Source: Megalobrama amblycephala (taxonomy: Eukaryota; Chordata; Actinopteri; Cypriniformes; Xenocyprididae). Taken from it: DNA of 64,000 nucleotides. This document shows positions 1 through 11,819 of the stretch, in pieces; within the stretch, counting starts at the first letter, position 1, and the number at the start of each line of letters is the position of its first letter. The position numbers were made by a program, and so were the translations under genes. The DNA lies in assembly GCF_018812025.1 (NCBI RefSeq), contig NC_063065.1, positions 29,174,240 to 29,238,239 on the forward strand, read 5' to 3'. The notes beneath the pieces were generated by a model. The model saw nothing but the letters and a program-made list of their open reading frames with translations, was not told the origin of the DNA and ran no database searches.

Positions 1-1680
1 TCTAATTGTACCTGAAAGTCTTGAATGTGCATTAGTCGGAGGTGTTTAATATGCAGTCTTTATCAGAAGGTGGTGGGCCAAAGAAACAGTGGTGAGGAAT
101 TTCATGTTACTATACTTATCATGCACAGGCCTTCTTTGCAATTACATACTTGACTGATTTCTTTTAGCCTCTTAAATTCATTTCCAATGACCTTTATTTC
201 GTTGCTCCGTTTGGGCGAGAAAGTTTAAGCCTTGCTAATTGTTTCAAACCTTCGCAGCAGTTTGAAGCCAGAGAGCAAAATTTATATTCTCATTTCTTTC
301 TTTTCAATTTTTTTGTTATTCATTCCTTCCTTTCCTCCATTATTTTGTTCATTCTTTCTTTAGTTTCTTTGTTCATTTTTGTTTTTTTTATATATATGAA
401 ATGGGAGGAAAAATTACTTTTGAATGCTTTTGTGTTCTCTCGCAAATGTTTTGCATTTCCCTGAGAAATTTTTTTTTTTTTTTTTTTGGTTGTCTTTTCG
501 TTTGTTTTTCACTCAATTGTTTGTTCGTTCTTTTTGTTAGTTGTTTACTTTGAATGTGTTTGATCTTTTGTTTTTGGTTTGTATGTTTGTTTGTTCAATA
601 ATCTATTCTTGCTTGTGTTAGTTGTTTTGAAAGTGTTTATTTCTTGTTTTTTTTTTTCTTTCATTAGATCTTATGTTTGTTCATTTGTCACTTTCATTCT
701 TTCATTCATATATATATATTTTTTTTGTTAAATAGTTTTTTTGTTTGGTTGTCCTCATTTTGTTTTGTTTTTCTGTCTTTGTTTAATTGTTTGTTCATTA
801 TTTTTGTTGTTTACTTTGTGTTTGGTCTTTTGTTTGTGGCTTGTATGTTTGTTTGTTCGTTCAATAATCTATTCTTTCTTCTGTTAGTTGTTTTGAAAGT
901 GTTTATTTCTTGTTTTTTCTTTCATTAGATCTTATGTTTGTTCATTTATCGCTTTCATTTGTTTATTCATATTTTTTTGTTTGTTAAATAGTTTTTTGTT
1001 TTGTTTTGTTTTTTGTTTGGTCGTCCTCTCATTTGATTTTGTTTTTCTGTCTTCATGTTTGTTCGTTCTTTTTGTTAGTTGTTTATTTTTTTTTTCCTTT
1101 TGTTTTTGGTTTGTTTGTTTGTTCAATAATCTGTTCTTTCTTCTGTTAGTTGTTTTGAAAGTGTTCATTTCTTGTTTTTGTATTAGATCTTAGATTTGTT
1201 CATTTGTCACTTTCATTCATTTTTTCATATTTTTTTGTTTGTTCATTTATTTATTTTTTGTCATCCTCTTTTTTTTTCTGTCTTCACTCAATTTTTTTGT
1301 TCATTCTTTTTGTAAGTTGTTTGCTTTTAATGCGTTTAGTCTTTTGTTTTTGGTTTGTATGTTTGTTTGTTCATTCAGAAATCTGTTCTTCTGTTAGTTG
1401 TTTCGAAAGTGTTTATTTCTTGTTTATTACTTCATTAGACCTTATTTTTGTTAATTTATTGCTTTCATGTGTTTATTCTTTTTTTTTTTATTTGTTACAT
1501 AGTTTTTGTTATTGTTTTGTTACTTTGGTTTTTTGTTTGGTCTTCCTCATTTGTTTTCTAGTATTTGTCTTCACTTCAAGTTTTTTTTTCTTTCTTTCAT
1601 TAGATCTTTTGTTTGTTCTTTGTTTCTTGTGTAGTGATCTTTACTTTCGCCCATCGAAGGACGTGAAGTAAAATAGGGAT
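1..1680. repeat. T-rich tandem repeat, period about 260 bp
   Basis: This stretch is dominated by T and G on the plus strand, with (TTTG)n-like runs. A recognisable block (AGATCTTATGTTTGTTCATT, then a GTTAGTTGTTTTGAAAGTG motif) recurs near 666, 927, 1186 and, more diverged, 1436, so the spacing is about 250-261 bp. Long phenylalanine- and leucine-rich frames in it are by-products of composition, not genes. Nothing protein-like is visible. Confidence 0.75.
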
Positions 1681-3406
1681 TGGTACTCACGTCACCGCTG
1701 ACGTTATGATTTTTGGTTCAAACGTCTCTTAAGGTGTGGTTATGAGTACATCAGATGACCACATCCCCCTTTTTCCTAGTTCAGGGCACCAGTCAAGGTC
1801 TTTTACCTTGGCAGTATGAGAACACTCCCAACAGGGGCTTTCATTAATTTAGAATTAATGTAAAGTGGTCAGCTGATCTATCTGAAAGATTGGTGAGATT
1901 GTCAACTTGTAGAGCCTCTTCTGTATTATTAGCGCAAGGAAGACACAAGTGTAATAAAAATACATTTTATTAACAAAAAGATAAACAAGAATAACTAACA
2001 CATCTACTAAATGAATACCATGAATGATAAAAGAATAAAGTGCATAAGATACATAGAATACAAGTAATTAAGTTGGGTGTGGCTATGGAAGAGTTACGTT
2101 ATCTTATGGAAAGATAAACTGTTTCTCTGAAAATAATAAGGTGGAGAACCTTATTATGCACCAAACAAATAAACAAGAGATTATTTGTTATTAACTAACA
2201 TCAGCTATATTACATCTAATGGGAATTAGGAAATTATATACTGATAATATACAACAATGCCAAGGTCTCTGGAAAGAGGTTTGGTTAAGTGATATTTGCG
2301 TTCCACGTGGTTGAGACCAATGACATCCTCCACTGGTTGTGCTGGGTGACAATGCAGTGGGGAGAGGAGCCAGAATCTGTTTCAACAGTCTTGAACACGA
2401 AGCTCTGTGGGATGCTGATCTCCTGGAGCACCAAAGGGTCCTAAAATCTGGAACACGCAGATGAGGCCCTGGCGTAGGTGCAGAAGGTCCTTAACAATCT
2501 GGAACATGCAGACGAAGGTACCTTGAAGTGAAGGTTTGCTCTCCTGAGCTTAACCTTGTTGCAGATGTCGTTACTGTCTCTCTGGATGGAAACTCTGAAC
2601 GTAGTGTTTGCTAATGTCTCTCTCTGAAGAGGCTGGAGGCTTAGAACGTGGTCGTCTCTGTTGCTGCCTCACAAGCTGTAGACTCAGATCACGGGATCTG
2701 TTGTTGTCTCTTCTGGATGCACCAGAGGCTCAGAATGGTATATCTGCTAATGTCTCACTCCTTACAGAGTTAAGGCCCAGAACGGTGTATCTGTTGTGTC
2801 TCAGCTTTGCAAGCCGGGACTCAGAACAAGGAGTGTCTGTTGTACCTTTATCCCTTTCCGATGAGGAGGAGATTGCATTTTGGCGCTTCTCCATTCAAGT
2901 GCTGTGATTGGCTGCTGGCATCAGAGGGGACACACACAATTGTGGCCCACTCTTCTCTCCCCTGTGGAACTCATTTGCATAAAGCACAAAGTTGGAAGTC
3001 TTTACAGTGTCTTTAAAGTTTACCAATGCATTTCTCACTTTCCAAACCACCACCAGAATACCTTTGGCAATATTATAAACAAATAGAGACTAAACATGAT
3101 GGAAAAAGATTGAACTGTCATTCAATTGTACATTAACAGCTGAATTTGCGTCAGATGTTGCACTACAAATGGCTGTCACTGAGAATACTTATTTCTGTGA
3201 ATAAATATGAAATGGATGTGTAGTTTGCATCAGTTCTAAGGTTTCCAAACATAGTTTTGAATGGATTTGGATAGATTTTTGTGATCTTTCTTACCCATTG
3301 CTGCTAAGGTCCTGAGAAATTTTTATGGCGGTCTGTGGCCAACCTTAGGAAGTAGTCTCTAGATGGGTGAAAGGCAGAAACTGCCTGTGGACCAATGAGA
3401 AGTCCT
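1681..3406. other. Unclassified non-coding stretch
   Basis: No gene is supported here; the longest frames are short and match no family I know. An AT-rich block (1940-2230) contains an AATAAA signal on the minus strand near 1968. A block with repeated phrases such as 'ctggaacacgcagatgaggccc' variants (about 2440-2520) follows. The mix of reverse-strand poly(A) signal and moderate GC could be a degraded LTR in minus orientation, but I could not find matching ends or a target duplication. Confidence 0.35.
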
Positions 3407-3414
3407 GTCCTTGT

Positions 3415-4590
3415 TAGTGTTGTCAAAAGTACCGGTACTTCGGTACCAAGTCGGTACTGAAATTTTGAAAATGTGACGATACCAGCATTTCTGTAGTACC
3501 GGTAGTACCGAGAGTCCGGGTATATTCGGTACCTACTGACAGTCTGTGGCAGTATTTACTTGAATATGACACGAGTGAAGCCCAAAGCTTTGTTTACAAA
3601 AGAAAATGGGTTAGCAATTAAATGTGAAATCGCAGCCATGGAAATATTTTGGTTCATGCCGAATGAGAGGTACGTGAGTCCATAAATTTAAGCGTTGTAT
3701 TCTGTTTTGCGAATCGCGATCTGGTCACCCAATTATCAGAGAATTTAACAATATTCCATTAGTTATTCCACTGAACATGGAATCTCTGTTTCTTTTCCCA
3801 AATCTTCACTCACGCAGGGGATTATAAACGTTTCTTCCTTTCGTTCGCATTGAGGCCTATTATAGGCTATTTGCAATCTTTACTGTGGTAAAGTAGAAAA
3901 AACACCATAGGACAGAAACCTTTTTGCTTGCACATCAATTTCTATTTAACAGTTTGTGCTTGTTATTAGACTTTATAAGGCGCCTCAAGTTTATTTGTAT
4001 AGCGCGTTTCACGCGCCGGTGATTTTTACTTTTTTACTTACTTACTATTTTTATAGCAAAGCGGCTATATCAAAGTAATAACGGGACTTTGGCTATATGA
4101 CGCATCTTTGTGTTAAATTACGAATTTGTTCTCATAATTTAACGACTTTTTTTCTCGTAATTTAATGACTTTATTCTCATAATTTAATGAGTTTATTCTC
4201 AACATTTTTCTCGACTTTTTTCTCGAAATTTAACGACATTTTTCTCATAATTTAACGACTTTTTTTCTCGTAATTTAACGAGTTTTTCTCGTAATTGAAT
4301 GAGTTTATTCTCAACATTTTATCTCGACTTTTTTCTTGAAATTTAACGAGTTTTTTCTCGAAATTTAACAACTTTAATCTCGAGATGGTTTTATTTTTGT
4401 ATTATTGCTTGGCCCTAATCCTCTTCCATAGTACACACACAAACATACACAATGTTTTTAAAATAGGCTATATAAAATAGTAAAATAGTTCCAGCAGATT
4501 TTGCTGTGGTACCGAAATTGGTACAGAGAACCGTCAAATTTTCATGGTATCGGTACCGACTACTGGAATTTTGGTACCGTGACAACACTA
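3415..4590. mobile_element. Non-autonomous hAT-type DNA transposon
   Basis: The ends are inverted: the left end starts TAGTGTTGTCA and the right end finishes with its reverse complement. Next to each end, GTACC-rich sequence also pairs. The element is flanked by an exact 8-bp target duplication, GTCCTTGT, at 3407-3414 and 4591-4598, which is the size made by hAT transposases. There is no transposase frame, so it would move only with help in trans. The interior holds a short-period array (see the repeat at 4120-4390). Confidence 0.85.
4120..4390. repeat. Imperfect short-period array inside the hAT element
   Basis: About ten degenerate units built on TTTTTCTCGTAATTTAACGA and its variants (AATTTAATGAG, AACATTTTTCTCG) follow each other with an uneven period of about 25-30 bp. 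Units vary by substitution and small indels and there are no unique spacers, so this is a minisatellite-like expansion and not a CRISPR array. Confidence 0.7.
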
Positions 4591-4598
4591 GTCCTTGT

Positions 4599-4860
4599 CA
4601 GGCTTGGTACAAGAGGTTTTCTTCTTGCCCTCTAAGAGAGGTCTGGATGTTGTCCTTACATCTTTATCTGATGCCGTTGGACAGTTTGTTTGTGTTAGTC
4701 CACCAATCAAAATGTAGCAAACCTTTGTCCGCTGTTACGGACAGAGAGGGGCCCGGCCATAAACTGGGCCCTGGAATGTGCTGTTCACTACACCTGCTTT
4801 CTTTCATTTGTTCATAATTTTTAGTTTTTAGTTTGTTTTTCCTTTGTTTCTCTCTTTTGT
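4599..4860. other. Unclassified sequence right of the hAT element
   Basis: This is the continuation of the sequence interrupted by the hAT element (left part 3300-3414). It contains no supported gene. It is moderately GC-rich with a GGGCCC-containing stretch (4750-4775) and changes into CT-rich sequence at about 4830. Confidence 0.35.
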
Positions 4861-4872
4861 CTCTGCTTGTCT

Positions 4873-4990
<118 letters not shown>

Positions 4991-5048
4991 TCACTCTCTC
5001 TCTCTCTCACTGCAGTCTGTCTCTCATCAGTCCCAATGGAGTGAGAGT

Positions 5049-6048
5049 NNNNNNNNNNNNNNNNNNNNNNNNNNNNNNNNNNNNNNNNNNNNNNNNNNNN
5101 NNNNNNNNNNNNNNNNNNNNNNNNNNNNNNNNNNNNNNNNNNNNNNNNNNNNNNNNNNNNNNNNNNNNNNNNNNNNNNNNNNNNNNNNNNNNNNNNNNNN
5201 NNNNNNNNNNNNNNNNNNNNNNNNNNNNNNNNNNNNNNNNNNNNNNNNNNNNNNNNNNNNNNNNNNNNNNNNNNNNNNNNNNNNNNNNNNNNNNNNNNNN
5301 NNNNNNNNNNNNNNNNNNNNNNNNNNNNNNNNNNNNNNNNNNNNNNNNNNNNNNNNNNNNNNNNNNNNNNNNNNNNNNNNNNNNNNNNNNNNNNNNNNNN
5401 NNNNNNNNNNNNNNNNNNNNNNNNNNNNNNNNNNNNNNNNNNNNNNNNNNNNNNNNNNNNNNNNNNNNNNNNNNNNNNNNNNNNNNNNNNNNNNNNNNNN
5501 NNNNNNNNNNNNNNNNNNNNNNNNNNNNNNNNNNNNNNNNNNNNNNNNNNNNNNNNNNNNNNNNNNNNNNNNNNNNNNNNNNNNNNNNNNNNNNNNNNNN
5601 NNNNNNNNNNNNNNNNNNNNNNNNNNNNNNNNNNNNNNNNNNNNNNNNNNNNNNNNNNNNNNNNNNNNNNNNNNNNNNNNNNNNNNNNNNNNNNNNNNNN
5701 NNNNNNNNNNNNNNNNNNNNNNNNNNNNNNNNNNNNNNNNNNNNNNNNNNNNNNNNNNNNNNNNNNNNNNNNNNNNNNNNNNNNNNNNNNNNNNNNNNNN
5801 NNNNNNNNNNNNNNNNNNNNNNNNNNNNNNNNNNNNNNNNNNNNNNNNNNNNNNNNNNNNNNNNNNNNNNNNNNNNNNNNNNNNNNNNNNNNNNNNNNNN
5901 NNNNNNNNNNNNNNNNNNNNNNNNNNNNNNNNNNNNNNNNNNNNNNNNNNNNNNNNNNNNNNNNNNNNNNNNNNNNNNNNNNNNNNNNNNNNNNNNNNNN
6001 NNNNNNNNNNNNNNNNNNNNNNNNNNNNNNNNNNNNNNNNNNNNNNNN
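5049..6048. other. Assembly gap, 1000 N
   Basis: Exactly 1000 undetermined bases. The round number suggests a gap of unknown size. It starts just after a microsatellite and ends exactly where duplication copy A begins, so repeats probably broke the assembly here. Confidence 0.99.
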
Positions 6049-9000
6049 ATGTGAGTAAAGTAACATGTATCTGATGCAATAAAGCCACTCCCCCTGTATC
6101 TCTCACTCCAAATTAAATTGGTTTATAGTGAAAACATTTTAGAGACAAAATTGCTCATCTTTTGCTGCTAATTTATTATATTTATATTATATGAATTATA
6201 ATTATGTAGGCTATATATAATATGTTATATAACATAATATATTCATATAATTATATTAATTGACAATATTAAACTTTGCTTATAAATTAAAAATGATTAT
6301 AATAGACTACATGCATTAATATATAAACTTTAAAACAGGTTAAGTTTACGTGTATTTATTTGAGGTCTTTGTGAAAATATATAAATTATTTGTTTGATTC
6401 ACATTGATATTGATATTTTCTTTCAGCTGCCTTCTCAAACTTTCACTGCAGCAGTTTTGTAAATGCATTTAATATCATGATATTTTTCAAAACGATCTCT
6501 TAATCTTCAGAAGAGAAGTGAATTGGGCAGCTCTCTCGCAAGAAGTGAATCAATTGGACGCTCTCCATGTTCTGTATGGTTGGCTGTTTCACGCTTTCAG
6601 GTGCACTCGCTTCAGAGTTAATCGCAAACTCTGGATTAAATGTGAGATGACAGAGACACCAAATAGTAAAAATATATCAAAAATATCAAAAATGTCTGAA
6701 TAATTTTTGGTTTGACTGTATATGGATTTGTCAACTCCAAACCTATACTCTGAAACTCAGAGTTTGTTCAACTAGCTTCGCCTTTTGCCGAGCTCACTCT
6801 TCTCCCTTTTCCCATCACATATCACATCAGAAAGGCATTTATTTTCAATAAAAATGAAGAAAATGATCTAAAGTGTAAGTAAAGTGCCTAATGAGTGTTT
6901 AATACTAAATATTTATAATATTAATAAATATAATCATTTACACTCTGTTATTATTGCATCCTGTTAATGTACAACAACTGAGGTGTAAATAGTATGTATC
7001 TGCCAATATAAAGTATAAATAGCATCTAACTACTATTTACACCTATTGCAAAGAACTGCTACTTTTACATGGTAAATAGAATATATAGATGTTTTCACTG
7101 TGTAAATACTATCTACAGCTTTTATCACTAAGAAAATATATTTACACTTAGTGTAAATAGCTGCTGCCTTATTTTTTCTTATCCCACTGGTAGATAATTA
7201 GCAAAATAAGAAAAAGGCATTTAAATTCATTCATTCATTCATTCATTCATTCATTCATTTTTGCCCCTGGGATACCATGAAAATGAATATTAGTTCAATA
7301 ACTTAGTGTTCTGCAAGTTTTCACATCTGATATTACAACAGTGATAAGAATTAAACTTGTATTGACTCGGAAATATGCAGACGTCTTTTTGTCGGTGATG
7401 TTAGCATGGTGAGTCGTAATTTCTGAGGTCCATTGATTGTGGCTTTTTATAGTCGTGGTGCACACGCTTAACTCAGAGTCAACCTACTCTGAGTTGATTG
7501 AACTAACACAATTCAGCTGTTCTGAAGCTGAAAACTCTGAGTTTCCCATCTCAGGTTAAGTCAAGTTTTAACTCTGAGTTGCTTTAACCTCCTTATTGAA
7601 ATGGATCACAGAACTAATTAACTAACCTGACCATGAAACTAAAATGAAACTGAAACTAAAAAGACATGAGCAAAAACAAACTTTAAACAAGAACAAACAA
7701 ACAAACAAACTCAAAACGTGACACCCATATCAGCCCTGTGAAATAGGATATCTAGCATCTGTTTTGTCAGTCCTTCCTCATCTCTGTCAAGGAATCTTAG
7801 CTCATTGCTGGCAGAACTGCTAGAACTTAGACTGGTTGGCTAAGTATGACCTGCTCTTCAAGTCATGCCACATTACTGTTTTTGATACATAGGTGTCTGA
7901 GTTAACAAAAACGGATCAATCCAAAAGTTGGTTCGTAAATCCTTTTTGATCACTGCAAATCACTGTATGGTTGCTCTTTGCAGTAATATGCAAACATTTT
8001 AAATGTGGACACTATTTGTGTCATGCTGGTAAATGAGGACGTAGAAACGGAGATTGTTAACAGTCTGTATTGAATAAACTGAGAATTAACAGAAAATGCA
8101 GATAATGGGTTGCCAAGTCTAGGCCCAGTTCTAGAATAAAATCGGGCTCTCTAGCCTTAATGCACATCTATTCTAATATATCAGATTTTTCCCCATTCAT
8201 TTCTATGTCAATCATTGCAATTTCAAGAGCAAATTCAAGAGCGCATTCACATCATGTCTACACTTTGTTAATGAGAGGATTCGCAGGCTTGCATAACTCA
8301 GCACTGAACAAAATCTCTGGCCTTTTGGAGCGATGAGTGGATTGACTAACTTAACCTCTGATTAGCCATTGTGTTCAAGTAATCAACAGATATGTCTGTG
8401 ATTGGTTATATTGCTCAACCTTGCAAAAGCTTATTTAAAATAGAAACATTTGACGCTTTCCAGAGCGCAAACACAAATACCCACTGGAGTATTTGCCAAA
8501 TCTTTTTCGCCAATGTCCTATTATTACAGTATCAACTAAGGGTGCTCTTGCTTTCATTTGAGGGTGATTAGCACCCCCATGGAACCGGGCCTGACTCAGG
8601 CACATAACAATTAGACAATTAGACCTATTACACTAAAATCTTTGTGACTCACCTAATGCAAAGGTTGGTGTTGTTTAGGATTTACTAAGCACTGCATGTC
8701 GGGCTAAAGAAAAGAAAGTTGCAAACAGAGATCAGCCTTAACATGAAGCTTATACCGGTAAAATAGTGTGTAAAGCTAAAAAAAAATGCAAAGTAAATCT
8801 AAAATAGCCAAAATAATGTAATGCTTCATTTCAGCAACACAGCGCAGTAGCTACTTGTTCTCCACTCCCACACAAGACGAGCATTGGGTAGTCACTACTG
8901 TATTTTCTTCGATTAACTTTATTTTTTAGTCTTTCTGATGTCAGGCATTGCTGAAAATGTATCCTTACTTGTTGATGAAAAAAACATCTGTATTTGCCCT

Positions 9001-9848
9001 TTCAAAGAGTTTTAAGTCTTATGGCAGCTGTGACCACGAGGTGATTAAGCCTTAGGCCTTCCATACATGAAATCGTTTCAGTTGTGGCTCAGGGGAATTC
9101 ATCCAAAGGCTAATCCCCAGAGGTAAATGAAGGGTAAGAGCACACAGCAAATATTTCGTGCCCTTTCTAAAATCCATGTTTATGATAAAAGCATGCACCA
9201 AGCACTTTGTGCACTTTCTAAAATCCATTTTTATGGTAAAGGTTGCACGCTGTGGGCTTTGTACCCTTTCTATGTGGTTCAGACCCTGGTTCCTCACCTT
9301 GGGTAACACCAAAATTATTGGGGTAAAACCTTGTTTGAGCTTATTTAGAACAATAACTGGACACAAATAACCCAAAGTATATATTTATTTGACTCCATGA
9401 AATTGTTGTTGATATAATTCTTTTTGTGACATTATTTTCTTTGAATCCAGAGGGAATGTAAGCTTTATAATCAAAAAAATGTTAAACTGGCTTTATTCTT
9501 CATATGTCTGTTATAGATGTCATAAATCCAGGATCACTATATAAAGTTTTGAATTTATGCCATTAAAACAACTTTCTGGCTATATACTTCTGCTATATGC
9601 CTCAATTCCCACAAAGGTAACAGCTGTTTGTGACAGTCCTAAATGTACATATTAGGTCTTTTTGCACCTTATAGGCAACATGATTACATCAAGTTACTGG
9701 ATGATTCTAAATTAATGCTTAAAACAAGATGAAAAAGAGTTGAAAAGAGTAAAGTACTAGGCAAAGGCAATTATGCTGCTGATCTGATATTTATTTTTCT
9801 AAGCTATTCATTTATCCAGGTAATGCACCTGTAAAAGTCTTTACCTTC
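6049..9848. repeat. Duplicated unit R1, copy A
   Basis: The sequence is repeated nearly base for base at 18427 and 37257, all three starting at the same point (ATGTGAGTAAAGTAACATG). It is AT-rich and I see no gene in it. Small frames such as the one at 6518-6703 and the minus-strand one at 9052-9375 stay open in the other copies, but the copies are too recent for that to mean selection. It contains an (ATTC)n run at about 7227-7258 and a block (about 8293-8470) with a diverged relative at 55198-55350. The right end of homology with copy C is TTACCTTC at 9848. Confidence 0.9.
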
Positions 9849-10811
9849 ACCGGACGCGAGCGGCGCGACGCGTCAAAAGATAATAGAACACATTTCAATA
9901 TGTGATATTTTCTACACTGGATGCAGCGCTGAAGACAGCTTCCAGAATCTACACAAGTTCAATGCTGGATTTGCACAAAAGCTATTTACTGAATGATGAA
10001 GCAGTTCTCACTTTAAAGCAGAAGCTGCTGTTTATTGGCTACGTTTTATTGTTTGTACATGTCTTTTAAACGTATAACGTTAGTCTGTTGCTATTATTGG
10101 TTGCATCAAGGATGTAAACGACCAATGCATTTTTGCTTAGCTAGCCAGCTAGCCACACCAACAAACTTCTATGTTCATAGACAAACAGTTGTTCATGCTG
10201 TAAATTAAACGCTACCTTTACAAAAATGCTACTACTCAGTCATGTATTCGACTACAGTAAAGCTTTAATCAGGATAAAACTGAATATTGAAAGCTAACAA
10301 ACAGCAGTGACAGCATATGTAAACACTAATACAAAATGAAATACCATTCATAAACGTCCTTTAAAAGCCGCGATTGCAGAGAACCTGCTTGACCCTCTTC
10401 ATCTGGGTCTGATTTGGGCTCAATTTGATACAGCAATATAATCACCATTAATTACATTTTCACCAAAGTCCACGTAACCGGTAACAACTAAAATGGTAAG
10501 GGGCGTGGCGTTTCTGGATGCTTCAGCGAATCACGATGGCTCTGGATACAATGAACCAGCTAACCAATCTAAGCACATTGCGTTTTTCGGAGGGAGTGGC
10601 TTCATAGAAGCAGGAAGTCAAACGAGCCGTTCATATGACAGTGGAAACAGAGGTGTAGAATAAAGGTAAAATATATGAAAAATACAGCATTTTTTAAAAA
10701 AAACAAAGCATTAAGATATGTTAAACTTCCCAAAAACACAATCAAGCCTAGAAAAAAAACACTGAACCACCCCTTTAAAAAACAAAAAAGACACACCAGT
10801 GTTTATCCACG
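9849..10811. repeat. Interspersed element X, copy A (probable non-autonomous DNA element)
   Basis: Present in copies A and B directly after R1 and absent from copy C, where R1 continues into the ZP locus. It starts with a GC-rich block (CCGGACGCGAGCGGCGCGACG) and ends near the AACCACCCCTTTAA motif at about 10763-10778. I take it for a common fish interspersed repeat, perhaps TTAA-targeted, but did not find both termini. No reading frame of note is present. Confidence 0.45.
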
Positions 10812-11467
10812 AAACGTCTCAGGTTACGTATGTAACCATGGTTCCCTGAGAACAGGGAACGAGACTCTGCGCTGACTGCGCTAGGGGAACGTCCTCCGTG
10901 ACCCGTGCTCGAAATGCCAAAAATTGCAGAGAACCTGCTTGACCCTCTTCATCTGGGTCTGATTTGGGCTCAATTTGATACAGCAATATAATCACCATTA
11001 ATTACATTTTCACCAAAGTCCACGTAACCGGTAACAACTAAAATGGTAAGGGGCGTGGCGTTTCTGGATGCTTCAGCGAATCACGATGGCTCTGGATACA
11101 ATGAACCAGCTAACCAATCTAAGCACATTGCGTTTTTCGGAGGGAGTGGCTTCATAGAAGCAGGAAGTCAAACGAGCCGTTCATATGACAGTGGAAACAG
11201 AGGTGTAGAATAAAGGTAAATATATGAAAAATACAGCATTTTTAAAAAAAAACAAAGCATTAAGATATGTTAAACTGCGCCCAAAAACACAATCAAGCCT
11301 AGAAAAAAAAACACTGAACCACCCCTTTAAAAACAAAAAAGACACACCAGTGTTTATCCACGAAACGTCTCAGGTTACGTATGTAACCATGGTTCCCTGA
11401 GAACAGGGAACGAGACTCTGCGCTGACTGCGCTAGGGGAACGTCCTCCGTGACCCGTGCTCGAAATG
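10374..11467. repeat. Direct tandem duplication of about 549 bp, only in copy A
   Basis: The block beginning TTGCAGAGAACCTGCTTGACC at 10374 restarts at 10923 and runs for about 545 bp more. Copy B has it once (from about 22783). The junction falls in the run GAAATGCCAAAAATTGCAG, where the end of the first copy fuses to the start of the second. The second copy looks closer to copy B, so the first is probably the derived extra. Confidence 0.85.
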
Positions 11468-11688
11468 CCAAAAATCACCACACTCCAATCCTATTGGCCG
11501 GCGACAGCCTATCACGTCAAACGGCGCGAACCGTGACGTATAAAGGGAGCGCCTGGGAAACAGCCGACATCTTCTTGTCTTTGAGCGACTGTAGCAGGCA
11601 TCTCGCAGCATGGCATGAAAGCGCAGAGTCTCGTTCCCTGTTCTCAGGGAACCATGGTTACATACGTAACCTGAGACGTTCCCTTTCG
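11364..11688. repeat. Inverted-repeat module with about 60-bp arms
   Basis: The arm starting AACGTCTCAGGTTACGTATG at about 11366 and running to about 11425 recurs as its reverse complement at about 11625-11685, with a loop of about 200 bp. The arms match without a difference that I could find by eye. The loop carries CCAAT boxes and a TATAAA and is itself an inverted copy of the right-end promoter at 17340-17465. The same module occurs in copy B at 23215-23540. Confidence 0.75.
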
Positions 11689-11819
11689 AAAGGGAACTTC
11701 TACTCTGCGCTGACTGCGCTAGGGGAACGATATACCCACACCGCCATGCTAGAGGAGAATGCCAGTCCAAATGTCTGGACACATATCCGGCAGTTCCAGG
11801 GAAAAACCGGGGGCTGAAC

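Noticed and set aside
677..1671. Phenylalanine/valine/leucine-rich reading frames resembling membrane proteins
   Set aside because: They come from T/G-rich tandem repeats; no start context, no conserved domain, and similar frames arise in each repeat unit.
4120..4390. Possible CRISPR-like array
   Set aside because: Units are degenerate, period is irregular and there are no unique spacers; it lies inside a hAT transposon in a vertebrate genome.
1907..4800. Solo LTR in minus orientation containing the hAT element
   Set aside because: A reverse-strand poly(A) signal is present, but no TG...CA termini with a matching target duplication could be found.
6518..6703. 61-codon frame (NWAALSQEVNQLDALHVLYG) kept in all three R1 copies
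   Set aside because: The copies are recent duplicates, so conservation is expected without selection; the frame has no known domain and no coding context.
9052..9375. Minus-strand frame with two similar KMDFRK-type blocks, repeated at 21465 and 40272
   Set aside because: The internal similarity reflects a short imperfect DNA repeat (TTTCTAAAATCCAT); frame length changes with single-base indels between copies.
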